Source: Bog-756 sp050014755
GTDB taxonomy: Bacteria; Actinomycetota; Acidimicrobiia; Acidimicrobiales; RAAP-2
Assembly (NCBI GenBank): GCA_050014755.1
Contig: JBEKCS010000082.1
Span: 1-14,556 of the forward strand
Length of the DNA stretch: 14,556 nucleotides
Direction of reading: 5' to 3'
Of this stretch, positions 12,795 through 14,556 are shown piece by piece. Position 1 is the first letter of the stretch. Every line of letters starts with the position of its first letter. A program made the translations under genes and the position numbers. The notes beneath the pieces were generated by a model, which searched no databases, had not been told where the DNA came from, and worked only from the letters and a program-made list of their open reading frames with translations.

Positions 12795-14556
12795 ATGCCG
12801 AGTCTCACCGACTCCATCGGGCGCGTCCTCGGCGACCGTTACCGACTCGTCACCCCCGTGGGAACCGGTGCGTCCGCGCACGTCTACCTGGCCGACGACG
12901 TCTCCCTCCACCGCCAGGTCGCCATCAAGGTCCTGCACCCCGCGCTGGCCGGCGACCGGGCCTTCCTGAAGCGGTTCCGGGCCGAGGCCCGGGCCGTGGC
13001 CGCACTCAACCACCCGAACATCCTGCGGGTCTACGACTGGGGCGAAGACGACGGTGAGCCCTACCTGGTCCTCGAGTACCTGGCCGGCGGCAGCCTCCGC
13101 CAGATCTACGACACCGGCACCCTCCTCACGCCCGAGCAGGCGGTCCGGATCGGCATCGAAGCGTGCGCCGGTCTCGACTACGCCCACCGCCGCGGCCTGG
13201 TCCACCGCGACGTCAAGCCGGCCAACGTCCTGTTCGACGCCGACGGGCGCCTCCGCATCGCCGACTTCGGGTTGGCTCGGGCCCTGGCCGAAGCGGCCTG
13301 GACCGAGCCGGACGGGGCCATTCTGGGCACGGCCCGCTACGCCGCTCCCGAGCAGGTCGAGGGCTGGGTCCTCGACGGCAAGGCCGACGTCTACGGGCTG
13401 GCCCTGGTGCTCTACGAGGGTGCCACCGGCGAGACGCCCTTCATCGGCGACACCACCGTGGCCACGCTCATGGCCCGGGTCGGCGCCCTGCTGCCCGAGC
13501 ACGAGTCCCTGGGGCCCCTGGGCGAGGTCCTGATGTGGGCCGCCGCTCCCGACCCGGCCGAGCGGTACGACGCAGCACGGCTCGGTGCCGAGCTGGCCGA
13601 GCTGGCCACCACCCTCCCCACGCCCGAACCGCTGCCCCTGGTGACCCCCGTGCACAACGATGAGGACCCCTTCGAGTTGGCCGCCGCCGTGGGGCTGACC
13701 TCCGCGACCGCCCGCCCCGGGCGGCCGGACGGCGGGGGCCGGAACGGACTGCTCACCGACATCACCGAGATCGGCGCTCCCGCCGCGGTGCCGGCGGTGG
13801 CGGCGGTGGCGGCGGTGCCGGCTGCCGTGCCGGGAGATACCTCACCCGAGGCGCTGCCCATCGAGTCCGCCCGCGACCGGCGACGGCGATGGCCGTGGGT
13901 CACCGCCGCGTCCGTGGTGGTCGCCGCCCTGCTGGCCGCCGGCATCGCCTGGGCCATCGGGAGCCAGGTCTTCACGCCGTCGAGCCCGGTTCCGGACCTG
14001 GTCGGACGGACCCTGCCCGCGGCCACCGCGGTGGCCAGGGCCGGGCACCTCCATGTGGCCGTCGGGACTCTGGCCCACTCGACGACCGTGCCGGCCGGCC
14101 TGGTGGTCGGTCAACGTCCGGCATCCCTCTCCGGCGGGCGCCGGACGACCCTCAAGCAGGGATCGACCGTCGTGGTGACCCTCTCCACCGGTCCGCCGCC
14201 GGTGGCCGTCCCCGATCTGGGCTCGTTCACCAACTGTCACGATGCCATCCAGGCCCTGGCCGGGGTCCACCTGGTCGGGGTGTGCCCACCGGGTGCCGCG
14301 GCGTACAGCTCCACGGTCCCGGCCGGGGCCGTCGTGGGCACGTCACCCGCGTCGACCGCCCTCTACGGCTCGACGGTGACCATCATCACCTCCAAGGGAC
14401 ACGCACCGGTGGCGCTGCCCACGGTCGCCGGTTCGGGGTCGACCTACGCGTCGGCCGCCGCCGCCCTGACCGCCGCAGGGTTCGCCCCGACCGAGTCCAA
14501 GGTCTACTCGTCCACGGTTCCGGCCGGACAGGTGGTGGCGACCACCCCGGCCGGCG
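12795..14556 (+). CDS. PknB-like Ser/Thr protein kinase with PASTA repeats, 3' end missing
   Basis: 587 codons are visible with no stop, so the C-terminus lies outside the window. It is a membrane kinase that senses cell-wall material outside and phosphorylates proteins inside. Kinase domain at about 12-270: glycine loop GTGASAHV, VAIK with K45, HRDVKPAN with catalytic D139, DFG with D157, GTARYAAPEQ and DVYGLALVLYE. A low-complexity Ala/Val/Pro linker with four AV-type units spans 330-341. Basic DRRRR precedes a single transmembrane helix at about 366-392. Outside are PASTA repeats from about 399, 472 and 539 (the third truncated), each with a TVPAG-[LAQ]-VV signature. The second repeat has two cysteines, C481 and C497, that could form a disulfide. 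It sits alone after a terminator, not beside the usual pbpA/rodA cell-division genes in this window, so it need not be the PknB orthologue itself. Confidence 0.95.
   Translation, partial: MPSLTDSIGRVLGDRYRLVTPVGTGASAHVYLADDVSLHRQVAIKVLHPALAGDRAFLKRFRAEARAVAALNHPNILRVYDWGEDDGEPYLVLEYLAGGSLRQIYDTGTLLTPEQAVRIGIEACAGLDYAHRRGLVHRDVKPANVLFDADGRLRIADFGLARALAEAAWTEPDGAILGTARYAAPEQVEGWVLDGKADVYGLALVLYEGATGETPFIGDTTVATLMARVGALLPEHESLGPLGEVLMWAAAPDPAERYDAARLGAELAELATTLPTPEPLPLVTPVHNDEDPFELAAAVGLTSATARPGRPDGGGRNGLLTDITEIGAPAAVPAVAAVAAVPAAVPGDTSPEALPIESARDRRRRWPWVTAASVVVAALLAAGIAWAIGSQVFTPSSPVPDLVGRTLPAATAVARAGHLHVAVGTLAHSTTVPAGLVVGQRPASLSGGRRTTLKQGSTVVVTLSTGPPPVAVPDLGSFTNCHDAIQALAGVHLVGVCPPGAAAYSSTVPAGAVVGTSPASTALYGSTVTIITSKGHAPVALPTVAGSGSTYASAAAALTAAGFAPTESKVYSSTVPAGQVVATTPAG
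13782..13817 (+). repeat. Imperfect 9-bp tandem repeat inside the kinase gene
   Basis: Four 9-bp units of the form SCSGCGGTG (GCCGCGGTG, CCGGCGGTG, GCGGCGGTG, GCGGCGGTG) encode Ala/Pro-Ala-Val units in the cytoplasmic linker before the membrane span. Units are in frame, so copy-number change would lengthen the linker without a frameshift. Confidence 0.8.

Noticed and set aside
11424..13655. Very long open frame on the minus strand (743 codons) opposite the exported protein and kinase genes
   Set aside because: It runs antisense to strong features (signal peptide gene, UUCG hairpin, kinase domain) and its translation is Gly/Arg/Asp-rich with no recognisable motif. Long antisense frames are expected in such GC-rich DNA.

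Overview
This window is high-GC, gene-dense DNA with short intergenic gaps, NTGA-type stop/start overlaps and frequent GTG starts. The proteins look like those of Actinomycetota. The second aldehyde dehydrogenase closely resembles mycobacterial GabD1. The glutamine synthetase, class I amidotransferase and first aldehyde dehydrogenase resemble the mycobacterial GlnA4-Rv2859c-AldC trio. These comparisons are recalled, not searched. A deep-branching class such as Acidimicrobiia is possible but not proven here.

Layout. (1) Positions 1-2737: a divergent pair. On the minus strand is the start of a PuuA/GlnA4-like glutamine synthetase, cut by the window edge. On the plus strand are a gamma-glutamyl amide hydrolase (PuuD-like) and an AldC/PuuC-like aldehyde dehydrogenase. 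(2) 2763-2882: a 39-residue single-span membrane protein. (3) 2966-7064: three genes joined by 4-base overlaps, encoding an MFS exporter, a compact acyl-CoA synthetase and a GabD1-type succinate-semialdehyde dehydrogenase. (4) 7098-11441: a sulfur/tRNA/DNA housekeeping run of cysteine desulfurase, mnmA and ligA. A 14-bp tandem duplication covers the cysteine desulfurase start codon. (5) 11442-11882: the only long gene-free stretch. It holds an inverted repeat, a good sigma70-like promoter and a long leader of about 275 nt with several palindromes. (6) 11883-12587: an exported protein with six cysteines and no recognised family. A strong Shine-Dalgarno precedes it and two stable hairpins follow it. 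(7) 12795-end: a PknB-like Ser/Thr kinase with PASTA repeats, cut by the window edge.

How they work together. PuuA-like ligase, PuuD and an aldehyde dehydrogenase form the core of glutamylated polyamine or amine breakdown, which gives GABA. GabD1 takes succinate semialdehyde to succinate. The oxidase/aminotransferase and GABA transaminase steps are not seen here, so the link between the two blocks is inferred. Cysteine desulfurase and MnmA form the sulfur-relay pair for 2-thiouridine at tRNA position 34, and ligA is co-transcribed with them.

Several starts lack a Shine-Dalgarno but have a -10-like hexamer 6-7 nt upstream, which fits leaderless transcription. The exported protein is the opposite: long leader, consensus Shine-Dalgarno and hairpin ends. 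That makes it the most distinctive and least explained locus in the window. No tRNA, rRNA, CRISPR, insertion sequence or prophage signal was seen.
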